Below, in pieces: positions 41,442 through 50,052 of a stretch of 56,016 nt of DNA. The position numbers were made by a program, and so were the translations under genes. This DNA comes from NIC37A-2 sp050289625 (lineage in GTDB: Bacteria > Myxococcota_A > Polyangia > Polyangiales > Polyangiaceae), in NCBI GenBank assembly GCA_050289625.1, contig JBNKGC010000011.1, positions 1-56,016 of the forward strand, read 5' to 3'. Under the pieces are notes generated by a model, which was given only the letters and a program-made list of their open reading frames with translations, did no database searches and was not told where the DNA came from. Position 1 is the stretch's first letter, and every line of letters begins with the position of its first letter.

Positions 41442-43584
41442 CTTCGCCGTCGTCCGCGAGTCCCTGCATGCGCAGAAGCTCTTCGTCGCTCATGAAGATC
41501 GACGATCCGGACGAGGGCTTTGCCGGGCTCGCGGGAGCTGGCGCCACCTTGGGCGCGGGCGCCGCGGCCTCCTCCGGCAGCTCTCGAGCAGCCGTCTCTT
41601 CCGCCGCGGACGGTTCGTCTTCTTCGGCGGAGGGGTCTTCTGGTGCGCTATCGGATGGCTCCGGCGGCGGTGGGGCAGCAGTAGGCGCCGCGGGAAGGGG
41701 AATCGCGTCGAGCAGGGCGTCGTACTTGGTTCTCACCTCGGCAAAGGCTTCGCGATGCGACGGGGGCAGGACCCGCATGCCATCGAGGTTGAGCGATTCG
41801 GGATCGATGAACTCCCCGTTCTTCTTCACCGTGAAGTGCAGGTGCGGTCCCGTGGATCGGCCCGTCGAGCCGCAATACCCCACGGTCTGGAGGCGGCCCA
41901 CTTTGTCACCGACCTTGAGACCTTCTGCGAAACGCGACAGGTGCGCGTAGCCAGTTTCGTACCCGCCCTCGTGGGCCACCTTGACCAGGTTTCCACTGGG
42001 CCCCGCAGGACCAATGAAGGAGACCTTTCCCGGGGCGGAGGCACCGATCGGGTCACCGAACGGGACGCCGAAATCGGTGCCGGTGTGTGGCATCACCTTC
42101 TTCAGCACCGGGTGCATGCGCTTCATGTTGAACTTCGAAGTGACCGGTGCGCCGGGAACCGGTTTGCGCCATCCGCCTTCGTAAGGAGCCTTGCCCGAAT
42201 CGTCGAAGTGTCCTCCTTCGACCGCGTGATGGTAGTAGTAGACGCGCAGCGGCTTCTTGCCTTTGCGCAGAACTTCCACGGCTTCCACTCCGGCGTAGCG
42301 TGAGAACTCGCCGAGCACCGTAACCTCTTGAGCGATTACGCGGATGCGGTCGCCTTTCTCGAGTTCAGACAGGGACAAGTGCCCGCTGAGCGCGTCTGAA
42401 AGCACACCCGAGAGGCCCGGGTCGAATCCAGCAGCCTTCGCCGAAGCTGAGAAGGAGTTGCCGTCGAACGCGAGCGCACGCCGCACCTGATTGCGTTCGA
42501 CTTTGAGATCGAGCTTTTGGCCCTGGAGGTAGCCGTCGTCCCCGGTCTTCGCCTGAAAGACGTTCTCCTTGTCCTTCTCGTACTCGAACGCCTTGAGCTT
42601 TCCGCTGGGTTGCTCGAGGAGCGCCGTGAAAGTGTCGCTCGAGTCGCAGCGGTCGAGATTGACGAGGCCCTTGAGCGCCGTGTACGCGCGGTAGGCTTCG
42701 CTCTTTTTGAGCCCGGCGTCTTGAATGGCCCGCAAAAATGCGTTCTTGCCCACGCGACCCGTGATGATCCGCGTGCCCGCCTTGCCCTTCTCGTCGGCGA
42801 TGCGCCACGGTCCCGGAACTTTCTCGCGCTTGGGGGTTTCTTCCTTTGGGGCTTCGACCTTCTCCGGCGCAGTGCTCGACGCCTCGAGCTGAGGCGCGGC
42901 GGCTGGAGTCGTGCCTCCGTCGATGCTGCTGGCGAGCGCTACCAGTGAGCCGACCGTGGTCAGACCAAGGAGCGCGCCGAAGAGGGCGATGAGCGGCGGC
43001 GACAGAGATGGTCCGGTGTGGGTCCCCGGGGGACTTCCGAGGGCAACGCGATCGAGCTCCGAGTCGAGCTCACTGCGTGGAGCCCCGGGCTCGTGTTCTG
43101 CCAGCTCGTCGAGTCCGGTGCTGAGTGGGCCCGCATCGTCGCGGGTTTCCTGGGCGCGCCGGAGCAGCTTGTCCCTCACAGGATGCCGCTGCGCGCCCGC
43201 ATCGAATCCACCGCCCGGAGCGGGGGTTGCTCCAGTCCAGGGGGCACTGGAGGTTCCCTCCGCGGCTGAGTCGGAGGTTGTCGGGGCCGTCGAGCTTGGC
43301 GGTGCCGAGCCGATAGCGTGTGCCGACCCGGGAGCGCTGGGGCCCACGAGTCCACCCAGGGGGTCCTCGTCGAAGGCCATCGGGTCGACGATGCTGCCCA
43401 CCATGCGGGGGCCGCGGGGGCGCGCGGTCCCTTCGCCCGCAGCGCTGCTAGGAGCGCTTGCATCATCGGGCTCGGTCACGTCCCCCCCACCACCCGCGCT
43501 CGTTGGGCGGACGTCGTCCGGGCTGCTGGGTCGTGAGGGAGAGGACACCCCGCGCGGGGTAGCAGCGAGTGTGAACGACGGCAA
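41431..43584 (-). CDS. M23 metallopeptidase with cytoplasmic N-terminal extension
   Basis: The 717-residue protein has about 200 residues of Pro/Ser/Ala-rich sequence, one transmembrane helix (PLIALFGALLGLTTVGSLVALA), a periplasmic part with LysM-like or opposing helical sequence (KNAFLRAIQDAGLKKSEAYRAY), then the M23 domain with zinc ligands in HTGTDFG (about 500) and HLHF (about 582), and an acidic tail ending in SDEELLRM. M23 enzymes cut peptidoglycan peptides and take part in division or envelope growth. Only TTG exists at 43584; ATG 43404 or GTG codons between may be the true start. Confidence 0.85.
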   Translation of the reverse strand: MPSFTLAATPRGVSSPSRPSSPDDVRPTSAGGGGDVTEPDDASAPSSAAGEGTARPRGPRMVGSIVDPMAFDEDPLGGLVGPSAPGSAHAIGSAPPSSTAPTTSDSAAEGTSSAPWTGATPAPGGGFDAGAQRHPVRDKLLRRAQETRDDAGPLSTGLDELAEHEPGAPRSELDSELDRVALGSPPGTHTGPSLSPPLIALFGALLGLTTVGSLVALASSIDGGTTPAAAPQLEASSTAPEKVEAPKEETPKREKVPGPWRIADEKGKAGTRIITGRVGKNAFLRAIQDAGLKKSEAYRAYTALKGLVNLDRCDSSDTFTALLEQPSGKLKAFEYEKDKENVFQAKTGDDGYLQGQKLDLKVERNQVRRALAFDGNSFSASAKAAGFDPGLSGVLSDALSGHLSLSELEKGDRIRVIAQEVTVLGEFSRYAGVEAVEVLRKGKKPLRVYYYHHAVEGGHFDDSGKAPYEGGWRKPVPGAPVTSKFNMKRMHPVLKKVMPHTGTDFGVPFGDPIGASAPGKVSFIGPAGPSGNLVKVAHEGGYETGYAHLSRFAEGLKVGDKVGRLQTVGYCGSTGRSTGPHLHFTVKKNGEFIDPESLNLDGMRVLPPSHREAFAEVRTKYDALLDAIPLPAAPTAAPPPPEPSDSAPEDPSAEEDEPSAAEETAARELPEEAAAPAPKVAPAPASPAKPSSGSSIFMSDEELLRMQGLADDGEVSE

Positions 43585-43938
43585 GGTGCGCGCGGGTGGC
43601 GAGCGGTTTGCAGTTTGTCTCGTTCAAACGAGCACTTACGGCGATAACTGCTCGCAGTGGTCGCAGAAAACAGGAGCGGCAGGTGCGGAAGAGCGGCCTC
43701 CCGGAGCCTTTGCGGCCGCAATCCGCTCTGAACCGAAGAGAGTGGCCGAAACGCGGCCTGGGAGCGATTCCATAAGCTCGAAGGAGGTTGTGAAGGCACC
43801 TAGCGGGTCGCGTCGTCGCCGCCTCCGCTTCGTAGCCTCCGTCGCAAAGAAGATTCTTCCTCAGCCGAAAGCCATGGCGCGAACGTCAATGGGCTGGCTG
43901 TTGCACGGTAGGGGCCGCAGCAGCACCTTTGTATTCTG
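43585..43938. other. Divergent intergenic region
   Basis: About 354 bp between the M23 gene and the TPR gene. I see no gene, no good promoter and only weak dyads. Confidence 0.35.
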
Positions 43939-44652
43939 ATGGAAGAGCACGTGAAGCAGCTCCTCTCGCTGGGGAGAGAACATTTCCACAAGGGCGAACT
44001 CGACGAGGCGGAGTACCTCCTCAAGCAGGTCGCGACGAAGGAAAACGGTTACGCCGACGTGTTCGACATGCTCGGCATCATCGCTCACACTCGCGGTGAC
44101 TACACCCAAGCGGGATACTGCTTCGAGCGCGCCCTGGAGCTGAATCCCCTGTACACCGAGGCCCGCCTCAACCTGATGGTTACCTACAACGAACTCGGCC
44201 GTTACGACGATTCGCGAGCCCTCGCCGAGCGAGTGCCGCAGGAGCCCACCTCGCGCCCAGGGGATCCGTTCGTTCGCGGCAAGATTGCCAATCTGCACGC
44301 GGAGACGGCGCGGGCCTATCAAGACGCGGGCATGCTCACCGAAGCGATCATCGAGCTAGAGAAGGCGGTCGCGCTGGGGCCTGGGTTTCCCGATCTGCGG
44401 TGTCGCCTGGCGCGCCTGCACCGGGACGCGGGCGAGCCGGACATGGCTGTGGGCCAGCTCCGCGCGGCGATCGACGCGAACCCGAGCTACCTGGAGGCGT
44501 ACCTCCAGCTCGCTGCGGTCCAGCTCAGCACGGGTCACGGAGCCTCGGCATTGCCGATTTTGCGGGAAGCGAAAAAGCTCCATCCCGATGACGTGCGGAC
44601 GGACATGTACATGAGGGCGGCGCAGGCCAGTTCGTCCGTGTCGGCTTCATGA
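43939..44652 (+). CDS. Tetratricopeptide-repeat protein
   Basis: The 237-residue cytoplasmic protein is made of TPR units: LLSLGREHFHKGELDEAEYLLKQV, DVFDMLGIIAHTRGDYTQAGYCFERALELNP, LHAETARAYQDAGMLTEAIIELEKAVALGP, and AYLQLAAVQLSTGHGASALPILREAKKLHP. The canonical small and Pro residues that close each unit are present. TPR proteins act as adaptors. The stop overlaps the DUF2062-methyltransferase start as ATGA, so the pair is cotranslated. Confidence 0.88.
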   Translation: MEEHVKQLLSLGREHFHKGELDEAEYLLKQVATKENGYADVFDMLGIIAHTRGDYTQAGYCFERALELNPLYTEARLNLMVTYNELGRYDDSRALAERVPQEPTSRPGDPFVRGKIANLHAETARAYQDAGMLTEAIIELEKAVALGPGFPDLRCRLARLHRDAGEPDMAVGQLRAAIDANPSYLEAYLQLAAVQLSTGHGASALPILREAKKLHPDDVRTDMYMRAAQASSSVSAS

Positions 44653-45848
44653 GCGACGACGCCTCGCGCGAGCGCTCGGACGGGGCAGTCGCTCCAGGCG
44701 TGGTGAACGCAACGAGCGAGGCGACCGCCCCGTCGAGGCTTCGCCTGTCGTGGTGGGCGCGGCTTCAGAGTTCGGCGCGAGGGGCCTGGCGCAGGCTGCG
44801 CGGGGGGCGGCTGTCTCCCGGGCGGTTGGGCGGTTCGGTCGCCCTTGGCTTGTTCGTGGGATGTCTCCCCCTGTATGGCCTGCACTTTCCGCTGTGTTTG
44901 GCCGGTGGAGTGGCGTTTGGTCTCGATGTCGTCGTGGCCTACGCCGCGGCACACATTTCGATCCCGGTCTTCGCGCCCTTCTTGCTCGTCGCGGCAGTGC
45001 AGCTCGGCTCACTTGCCCTGGGCGGGAGCACGGTGGACTTCGACTTCAGCCACGCCGAGTTTCGCGATTTCGGACGGGTCCTCCTTCAGCTGGGTGTGGG
45101 GTCGGTCCTGCTCGGGACGACGCTGGGTGTCGTAGGCGGTGGCATCGCAGGTGGGCTCGCCCACTTTTTCGAACGGCGTCGCGCGCGAACACTGGCGAGC
45201 GAAGGTGAGGCTGCGTTGCGCCGCACCGTGGCGCGATATGTGTCTGCCCCGCGTGGTGACCGCCACTACGTGAGTAGCAAGCTGCGCTTCGACCCGGTGA
45301 CGCGAGGAATCGAACGCGTGGGCGCAGAGCGTCCTTTCGGACGGCTGATCGATGCCGGGGCGGGGCGGGGCCAGCTTGGACTGTTCGCTCTCGAATTGGG
45401 TGTCGCCCACGCGGTGGTGGGGTTCGATTACGATGAGCGCAAGGTCGCCGTCGCGCGCTCCGCAGCCCAATACGACGCTCGATTCGAAGTCGGTGATCTG
45501 AAACACGCGAGCTTCGTGCATTGCGATACGGTGCTCCTCGTGGACGTGCTCCACTACCTTCCCCCAGAGTTTCAAGACGATCTGCTCGAACGGGCCTATG
45601 CTGGGATCGAGCCGGGGGGGCGAATCGTCGTACGCGAAACGAATCGCGCGGGAGGGCCCGGAGCCTGGCTGGCTCGTGCATTCGAGGCGATCGCGACGTT
45701 GACCGGCTACAACCGTGGTCAGCGCCTCTGGTATCGCTCGCGCGACGAGTTGGTCGCGGTACTTCGCCGGGCGGGAGCACACATCGACGAAGGTCGTGGC
45801 GATCTACTCTCCAACGTCCTGGTCGTGGCGGAGAAACCACGCGGTTGA
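44649..45848 (+). CDS. DUF2062 membrane domain fused to SAM methyltransferase
   Basis: The 399-residue protein joins an N-terminal DUF2062 domain with four hydrophobic segments (LGGSVALGLFVGCLPLYGLHFPLCL, VVVAYAAAHISIPVFAPFLLVA, VLLQLGVGSVLLGTTLGVVGG) to a class I methyltransferase (about 225-399). The SAM-binding loop is LIDAGAGRGQLGLFALE (about 233), with VGFDYDERKVAVAR as motif post-I and VLLVDVLHYLP as motif IV. DUF2062 proteins are often membrane partners of glycosyltransferases; a direct fusion with a methyltransferase is uncommon. Overlap with the TPR gene suggests a common complex at the membrane. The substrate is unknown. Confidence 0.85.
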   Translation: MSDDASRERSDGAVAPGVVNATSEATAPSRLRLSWWARLQSSARGAWRRLRGGRLSPGRLGGSVALGLFVGCLPLYGLHFPLCLAGGVAFGLDVVVAYAAAHISIPVFAPFLLVAAVQLGSLALGGSTVDFDFSHAEFRDFGRVLLQLGVGSVLLGTTLGVVGGGIAGGLAHFFERRRARTLASEGEAALRRTVARYVSAPRGDRHYVSSKLRFDPVTRGIERVGAERPFGRLIDAGAGRGQLGLFALELGVAHAVVGFDYDERKVAVARSAAQYDARFEVGDLKHASFVHCDTVLLVDVLHYLPPEFQDDLLERAYAGIEPGGRIVVRETNRAGGPGAWLARAFEAIATLTGYNRGQRLWYRSRDELVAVLRRAGAHIDEGRGDLLSNVLVVAEKPRG

Positions 45849-45873
45849 GTTCTGCTCGGGCGGGGGGAGCGAT

Positions 45874-46206
45874 CTAGGGCGCGACTTCTTCGCAGCGCCC
45901 CTCGGTGCACACGGCGATCTGCTGACCGCAGTCGTAGTCGCACGACGCACCACCCCGTTCGTGGTCCGCGATCAGCTCGCGTGCCTTCTTCTCGACGGCC
46001 GCACGGCTTGCCTTGTTGACGGCCGTGCCGCACCCCAAGGGGCATCCCGCAACAGCCATGACACAGTCCTCGGTTGCATCGCAGGAGCGGCGCGATGCAA
46101 CGAACGCCTCGTAGTCGTTTTGAATCTCTTCTTCAGACGGCGCGAAGAGCATGCATCCCGGAACCAGGACGAAGGCGCTGACGGCGACGAATCGCGGAAG
46201 CCGCAT
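45874..46206 (-). CDS. Small Cys-rich lipoprotein
   Basis: The 110-residue precursor begins at ATG 46206 (MRLPRFVAVSAFVLVPGC) with the lipobox Cys18. The mature part has eight cysteines, in RRSCDATEDCVMAVAGCPLGCG and ASCDYDCGQQIAVCTEGRC, giving a compact disulfide-linked domain. Similar short Cys patterns occur in predicted myxobacterial envelope proteins. It follows lipB on the same strand. No family was recognised. Confidence 0.7.
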   Translation of the reverse strand: MRLPRFVAVSAFVLVPGCMLFAPSEEEIQNDYEAFVASRRSCDATEDCVMAVAGCPLGCGTAVNKASRAAVEKKARELIADHERGGASCDYDCGQQIAVCTEGRCEEVAP

Positions 46207-46323
46207 GCCGAGACCCTGACAGGTGTCCGGCGTTTTGAAAAGCGCACCGCGGTTCGCATGACCACCCGGAACGCCCTTCACGGGGCCTTGGCGAGAGCCG
46301 GTGGCCACCTCCCGGAGAATTTT

Positions 46324-47103
46324 TCAGCGAGCCGCCAGCACGCCGGGGAGTAGGGCGCTTCCGAGATCCGCTTCGTTCAGTGCGCTGCAGTCTTCGAGAT
46401 CGCACGGGGTTCGCCCCAGGATTTCGGAGAGCTCCGCGTGGGCCAGTTCGGCGGCCCGTCGGGTGGAGGGAGCCCCGTGCCCGAAGTTTTCGAGTGCCGC
46501 CACTCCCAGCTCTCGGATGCCGCACGGGACGATGAGCTGGAACAAGGAAAGATCGGTCGACAGATTGAGTGCGAAGCCGTGCATGGTCACCCAGCGCGAG
46601 ATCCGCACGCCGATGGCACCAAGCTTGACCGGTCGCGAGACGTGCTCCTCGCCAGGCCAGTTTTCCGGGTGATCCGCGTCCACCCAGAGACCGATGTACT
46701 CGTCGATGCGTCCACCCGACACCCCGTATCGCCCAGCGATGCGTCGCATCACCTCGCTCAAGTCCCGCACGTAGCGACGAACGTCTTGGCGGTCGGGTGA
46801 GAGGTCGACGATGGGATAGGCGACGAGTTGCCCCGGAGCGTGCAGCGTGACGTCGCCGCCGCGCCCCGTTTCCACCACGTCGACGCCGCGCTCACGAAGG
46901 GCCTCGGTCGAAAGCAGGAGATGCTCCGCCTTGGCGCCGCGCCCGAGGGTGATGACCGGTTCGTGTTCGAGGAGGAGCACCACGTCGTCGATCGCCCCGT
47001 CGCGTCGCGCGGCGTGAAGCTTCTGCTGCAGCTCGAGGACGGGTAGATAGGGCCTCCGCCCGAGCCACACCCCGCGTAGGGACCGACGCTTCTCCATGTT
47101 CAT
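46324..47103 (-). CDS. lipB: Octanoyltransferase LipB
   Basis: The 259-residue enzyme transfers octanoyl from acyl carrier protein to lipoate-dependent enzymes, the first step of lipoyl synthesis. LipB motifs are complete: RGGDVTLHAPGQLVAYPI, the Lys in KLGAIGVRISRWVTMHGFALN (about 159), and the acyl-cysteine in IVPCGIRELG (about 192). The start is ATG 47103 (or 47097). The ATG at 47103 overlaps as ATGA the stop codon of the duplicated HD-GYP 3' end, so the ancestor probably had lipB coupled to that gene. Confidence 0.96.
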   Translation of the reverse strand: MNMEKRRSLRGVWLGRRPYLPVLELQQKLHAARRDGAIDDVVLLLEHEPVITLGRGAKAEHLLLSTEALRERGVDVVETGRGGDVTLHAPGQLVAYPIVDLSPDRQDVRRYVRDLSEVMRRIAGRYGVSGGRIDEYIGLWVDADHPENWPGEEHVSRPVKLGAIGVRISRWVTMHGFALNLSTDLSLFQLIVPCGIRELGVAALENFGHGAPSTRRAAELAHAELSEILGRTPCDLEDCSALNEADLGSALLPGVLAAR

Positions 47104-47150
47104 TCGGGTAGGGTCTTGCCCTCGGCGTGCAAGGCTTCCCGAAGCTCGTC
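47097..47150. repeat. 54-bp direct repeat, lipB-side copy
   Basis: This copy matches 51056-51109 at 53 of 54 bases. It encodes the last residues of the HD-GYP protein (DELREALHAEGKTLPE and stop) but is not attached to a complete gene. Confidence 0.85.
47100..47150 (-). pseudogene. Duplicated 3' end of the HD-GYP gene
   Basis: On the minus strand, DELREALHAEGKTLPE-stop repeats the HD-GYP C-terminus at 51059-51106 with His for Arg at one position. The upstream frame (to 47513) has no relation to the HD-GYP protein, so this is a fragment left by duplication. Confidence 0.8.
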
Positions 47151-47176
47151 TCGGGTCAGCCCTCCCCCGCAGCCTG

Positions 47177-47202
47177 CTCGCCCGCGTTGCGGGCTGCGCG
47201 AG
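47177..47202. other. Hairpin near the lipB-side repeat
   Basis: CTCG/CGAG and CCCGC/GCGGG pair, closing on a GTT loop, with a small bulge. It lies next to a larger hairpin and may be a part of a compound structure. Confidence 0.35.
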
Positions 47203-47207
47203 CTGCG

Positions 47208-47259
47208 CCCCTCCCTGACGTGTGCTCGCCGCTGCGCGGCTGCGCGCACGTGGGAGGGG
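47208..47259. other. Large composite hairpin
   Basis: CCCCTCCC (47208-47215) pairs with GGGAGGGG (47252-47259), ACGTGTGC (47218-47225) with GCGCACGT (47244-47251), and an inner GCCGC/GCGGC stem closes it. Only a TG bulge and one wobble interrupt the outer arms. The size is greater than a normal terminator. Confidence 0.6.
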
Positions 47260-47642
47260 AGGCCGGGCGACGCAGCCTCGTCGGGGCCGCTGCTGCGGAG
47301 GGGACTTCGGTGGCTCCTGGCGTGCATAGCCGTAGAGCTATCACCGATGGTCGGCCAGCGCACCGGCCTCCTTTTGAATCGGATGTCCGCGTGGCCGATA
47401 TGTCGCCGTCTGCTCCGAGTGGCCGCGCCGCTGGTTTCCGTTGAACGGGCCTTGCAGCGGATCGCCAAAGAGCTCAAGGCCCTGACGGGACCAGGCCACC
47501 AGTCGCGACCCAAACGCCAGCGCCACGCCCTGGTCTATCTGCATCATTGCTCGCGACGAGAGGGACCCCGTTGTTCCGCAAGCAGCGGGTGGGTTCGGGC
47601 GCTCGCGGTGTGCCGCCCATTTCGTTGGTCGAATCCGGCGTG

Positions 47643-48491
47643 TCAGTTCACCTCGAGTAGCGCCAGTTTCTTGGGGTTGAGGACGCTTCGAATCGTCGTG
47701 ATCGCCGCGCCGTCGGTCTCGACGTCGATCACGAAGGCGACGGTGGTGCCGCGACGACCGACAATTGCGGGACGGCCGTTCACGTCGGTGATCTCGACGT
47801 CGAGACCATGCGAGGCGGGCATCTTGGCGATCTGGCTCGCAAAGAATCGGGCGACTTTGCTGCGCCCCACGATAGGACGGAGGATGACTCCGCGAGTCCT
47901 TTCGCCGTGGTCGCCGTAGAGCACGACGTCTTCAGCGATCACCTTGGAGATCGCGTCCACACTTCCCTGTGACACGGCGGCTAGAAAGGCCAATAGCAGC
48001 CGCTCGTGCGACTCGCGGGTGGCTTCGAACCGCGGCTTGTTTTCTGCGACGTGTTTCTTCGCTCGGCGGAGGGCCTGCCGGCTTCCCACTTCGCTGATTG
48101 CGAGCACCTCAGCGATCTCGGCGTGGCTGTAGTCGAACACCTCATGCAACAGAAGTACGGCCCGTTCCTTCGGATCCAGGCGCTCGAGCAAGAGCAGGAA
48201 GCCCAATTGGATCGACTGGATGTCGCGCGGGGTCGGCGTTAACACCGGCTCAGGCAGCCAGATGCCCGGGTACGTCTCCCGACGGGTTCGAGCCGACTTG
48301 AGTCGATCGATGCAGATGCGCACAAGCGTCGTGGTGAGCCAGGCGCGCGCGTCCACGATCGTGGCGCCTGTGGACTGGCAGCGAAGCCAAGTATCCTGTA
48401 CGGCGTCCTCTGCCTCCGCCGATGAAGCGAGCAACCGGTACGCAATTCCCATCAGCATGGGGCGGTGCCGTTCGAATTCCTCGCCTTCCAT
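47643..48491 (-). CDS. ECF41-type sigma factor
   Basis: The 282-residue protein has sigma regions 2 (FERHRPMLMGIAYRLLASSAEAEDAVQDTWLR) and 4 (LDPKERAVLLLHEVFDYSHAEIAEVLAISEVGSRQALRRAKKHV), the linker WLPEP (78-82) typical of ECF41, and a C-terminal SnoaL-like domain (LLLAFLAAVSQGSVDAISKVIAEDVVLYGDHG) ending LNPKKLALLEV, close to the NPDKL tail of the group. In ECF41 proteins the tail regulates its own sigma activity, so no separate anti-sigma is needed. ATG 48491 is used because upstream sequence is not sigma-like. It is divergent from the DUF6223 gene and inside the inserted block. Confidence 0.9.
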   Translation of the reverse strand: MEGEEFERHRPMLMGIAYRLLASSAEAEDAVQDTWLRCQSTGATIVDARAWLTTTLVRICIDRLKSARTRRETYPGIWLPEPVLTPTPRDIQSIQLGFLLLLERLDPKERAVLLLHEVFDYSHAEIAEVLAISEVGSRQALRRAKKHVAENKPRFEATRESHERLLLAFLAAVSQGSVDAISKVIAEDVVLYGDHGERTRGVILRPIVGRSKVARFFASQIAKMPASHGLDVEITDVNGRPAIVGRRGTTVAFVIDVETDGAAITTIRSVLNPKKLALLEVN

Positions 48492-48654
48492 CGTCCGACC
48501 TTTGGGCCCGACCAGGCAAGGTGTCAAGCTGGCGCAGCGGATCCCGACCCGACGACTGACCCCAAAAACGTCGAAATAGGTCGCACCCGTCACGCTCGGG
48601 CGCCCTACCTCGTCTTGTTCACGTGGCCTCGGTTCCGGGGCCCCGGGAGAACGC
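48492..48654. promoter_or_regulatory. Divergent promoter region of the ECF41 block
   Basis: These 163 bp must supply promoters for both directions. A minus-strand TTGACA is found at about 48521-48526, but no good -10 box follows; an ECF41-type TGTCACA/CGTC promoter could not be identified with confidence. Confidence 0.3.
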
Positions 48655-49041
48655 ATGAAGATTCTTGGTTTCCTAGCGATAGCCGCGCTGTTCGGCATGG
48701 CTTCGCCCGCCGTGGCGCGGGCGACGGGCCTCGTTCCAACCTTCACTTCGGGGCGGATTGCGGCCTTGGCAGCCGTTCTGTTGGGGGTCATCGGCGCGGT
48801 CGTGGGCGGTCTGGCCTTGCGCGCGAGCGGGCGTTCCAAGAGTCGCGGCCGTCTGGGTGCCGTCGTTGCCCTAGCGATGGGACTGACGGGACTAGCTTGC
48901 GGAGGGCTGGTCGTGGCGACCGCCGCGGGGGGGCTGGGTACAGGGCACGGGTTTGGTGGGGGGGTGGTGGCACTCGTCGTCGGACCGATCGGAGCGGTTC
49001 TCGGACTGTTGGCTCGCGCGCGGGCTCATCGCCTCGGCTGA
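48655..49041 (+). CDS. DUF6223-like small membrane protein
   Basis: The 128-residue product has an N-terminal signal-like helix (ILGFLAIAALFGMASPAVA) and three further hydrophobic segments rich in Gly and Ala (AALAAVLLGVIGAVVGGLAL, AVVALAMGLTGLACGGLVVA, GGVVALVVGPIGAVLGLLA). The GTGHGFGGGVVALVVG and SGRIAALAA words resemble DUF6223. A GGGAG site precedes ATG 48655. The function of the family is unknown; its position beside the ECF41 gene makes it a candidate target of that sigma factor. Confidence 0.7.
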   Translation: MKILGFLAIAALFGMASPAVARATGLVPTFTSGRIAALAAVLLGVIGAVVGGLALRASGRSKSRGRLGAVVALAMGLTGLACGGLVVATAAGGLGTGHGFGGGVVALVVGPIGAVLGLLARARAHRLG

Positions 49042-49056
49042 ACGGGAGAACCTCTC

Positions 49057-50052
49057 ATGCTTTCCGCAAGCTTACGTGCGTCGCATCGACTCGCCCTGCC
49101 GTTCGTCGTGCTGCTCGGTCAGAGCTGTCAGAGATACTGGGTCTGCGACGAGGTCACTCCCGGGCGAACTGCGGAGCTTCCCTCGCGGTTGTCCGAGACT
49201 GGGCTGTACACGGACATAGATACTCGGGAGCTCGCGCCAGGCGTTCTTCCTTACACACCGCAGTTTGCGCTGTGGAGCGATGGAAGCGAGAAGCAACGCT
49301 GGATCCTCCTGCCAAAGGACCAACGGATCGACACGAGCAACATGGACGAGTGGGTGTTCCCCGAAGGCACTCGCCTGTGGAAGCAATTCTCGCTCGGTGA
49401 CGTCCCCATCGAAACTCGCATGATCGAGAAACGTGGCCCGACGGACGACGACTGGGTGGCCTTGGCCTATGTCTGGGACGAAGACGGCCGAGACGCAACG
49501 GGGGCGCTTCTCGGCGAGGTCGATTCTCATGGCACCGCTCACGACGTCCCTGCCCCCGGCGAGTGCTTCGCCTGTCACGGTGGACGACGCAGCTTCGTAC
49601 TCGGCTTCTCCGCGCTGCAACTTGCACACGAAGCAGCCGAGGGTGAGGCCAGTCTGGACGTTCTCGTCGAACGGCGCCTACTCAGTGACCCCCCAACGAC
49701 AGAATTCGTTGTCCCCGGCAATCGGGTCGAGGTTGCCGCGCTCGGCTACTTCCATGGCAATTGCAGTCATTGCCACAATCAGACGCGCCCCCGACACGAC
49801 GGGGCACGCTGCTTCGATCCCGAAGATGGTCTCGACTTCACGCTGAGGGTAGGGGAGCTCAGCGATCCGGCGTCGACCCCCACTTATCGCACTGCGGTCG
49901 GTGACGTGGTGAAGCCAGGCGATCCCGAGAACAGCCGCCTTTACGAGCTCGTCGCCGCGCGCGGGATGTTTCGTCAGATGCCACCCTTGGCGACCGAGAG
50001 GGTTGACTCGGCAGCGATCGCAAACATTCGCGCCTGGATCGAGGGATTGTGA
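49057..50052 (+). CDS. SO2930-like diheme c-type cytochrome
   Basis: The 331-residue protein has a signal ending in LLGQSC (Cys24, possible lipoprotein) and two heme-binding CxxCH motifs: CFACH (about 170) and CSHCH (about 236). A candidate distal Met ligand is in FRQMPPLATERV near the end. The body (LAPGVLPYTPQFALWSDGSEKQRWILLPKDQRIDT, then GTRLWKQFSL) fits the SO2930/HNE_0200 family of conserved diheme proteins. It probably passes electrons or senses redox state in the periplasm. It is followed by the outer-membrane protein gene with a GTGA overlap. Confidence 0.85.
   Translation: MLSASLRASHRLALPFVVLLGQSCQRYWVCDEVTPGRTAELPSRLSETGLYTDIDTRELAPGVLPYTPQFALWSDGSEKQRWILLPKDQRIDTSNMDEWVFPEGTRLWKQFSLGDVPIETRMIEKRGPTDDDWVALAYVWDEDGRDATGALLGEVDSHGTAHDVPAPGECFACHGGRRSFVLGFSALQLAHEAAEGEASLDVLVERRLLSDPPTTEFVVPGNRVEVAALGYFHGNCSHCHNQTRPRHDGARCFDPEDGLDFTLRVGELSDPASTPTYRTAVGDVVKPGDPENSRLYELVAARGMFRQMPPLATERVDSAAIANIRAWIEGL

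Larger units (their letters stand above)
47151..47642. other. Non-coding segment with hairpins inside the inserted block
   Basis: About 490 bp between the lipB-side repeat and the ECF41 gene. The frames are open by chance (GC-rich) with Arg/Ser-rich products. Two hairpin structures lie at 47177-47202 and 47208-47259; the rest shows nothing recognisable. Confidence 0.45.

Noticed and set aside
47320..47420. Possible tRNA-like fold near 47.35 kb
   Set aside because: No TTCGA arm and no matched acceptor stem could be found.
47340..47547. Minus-strand frames in the 47.1-47.6 kb gap, considered as transposase or integrase remnants
   Set aside because: No catalytic motif or known family words are visible, and the products are Arg/Ser/Gly-rich as expected for GC-rich non-coding DNA.
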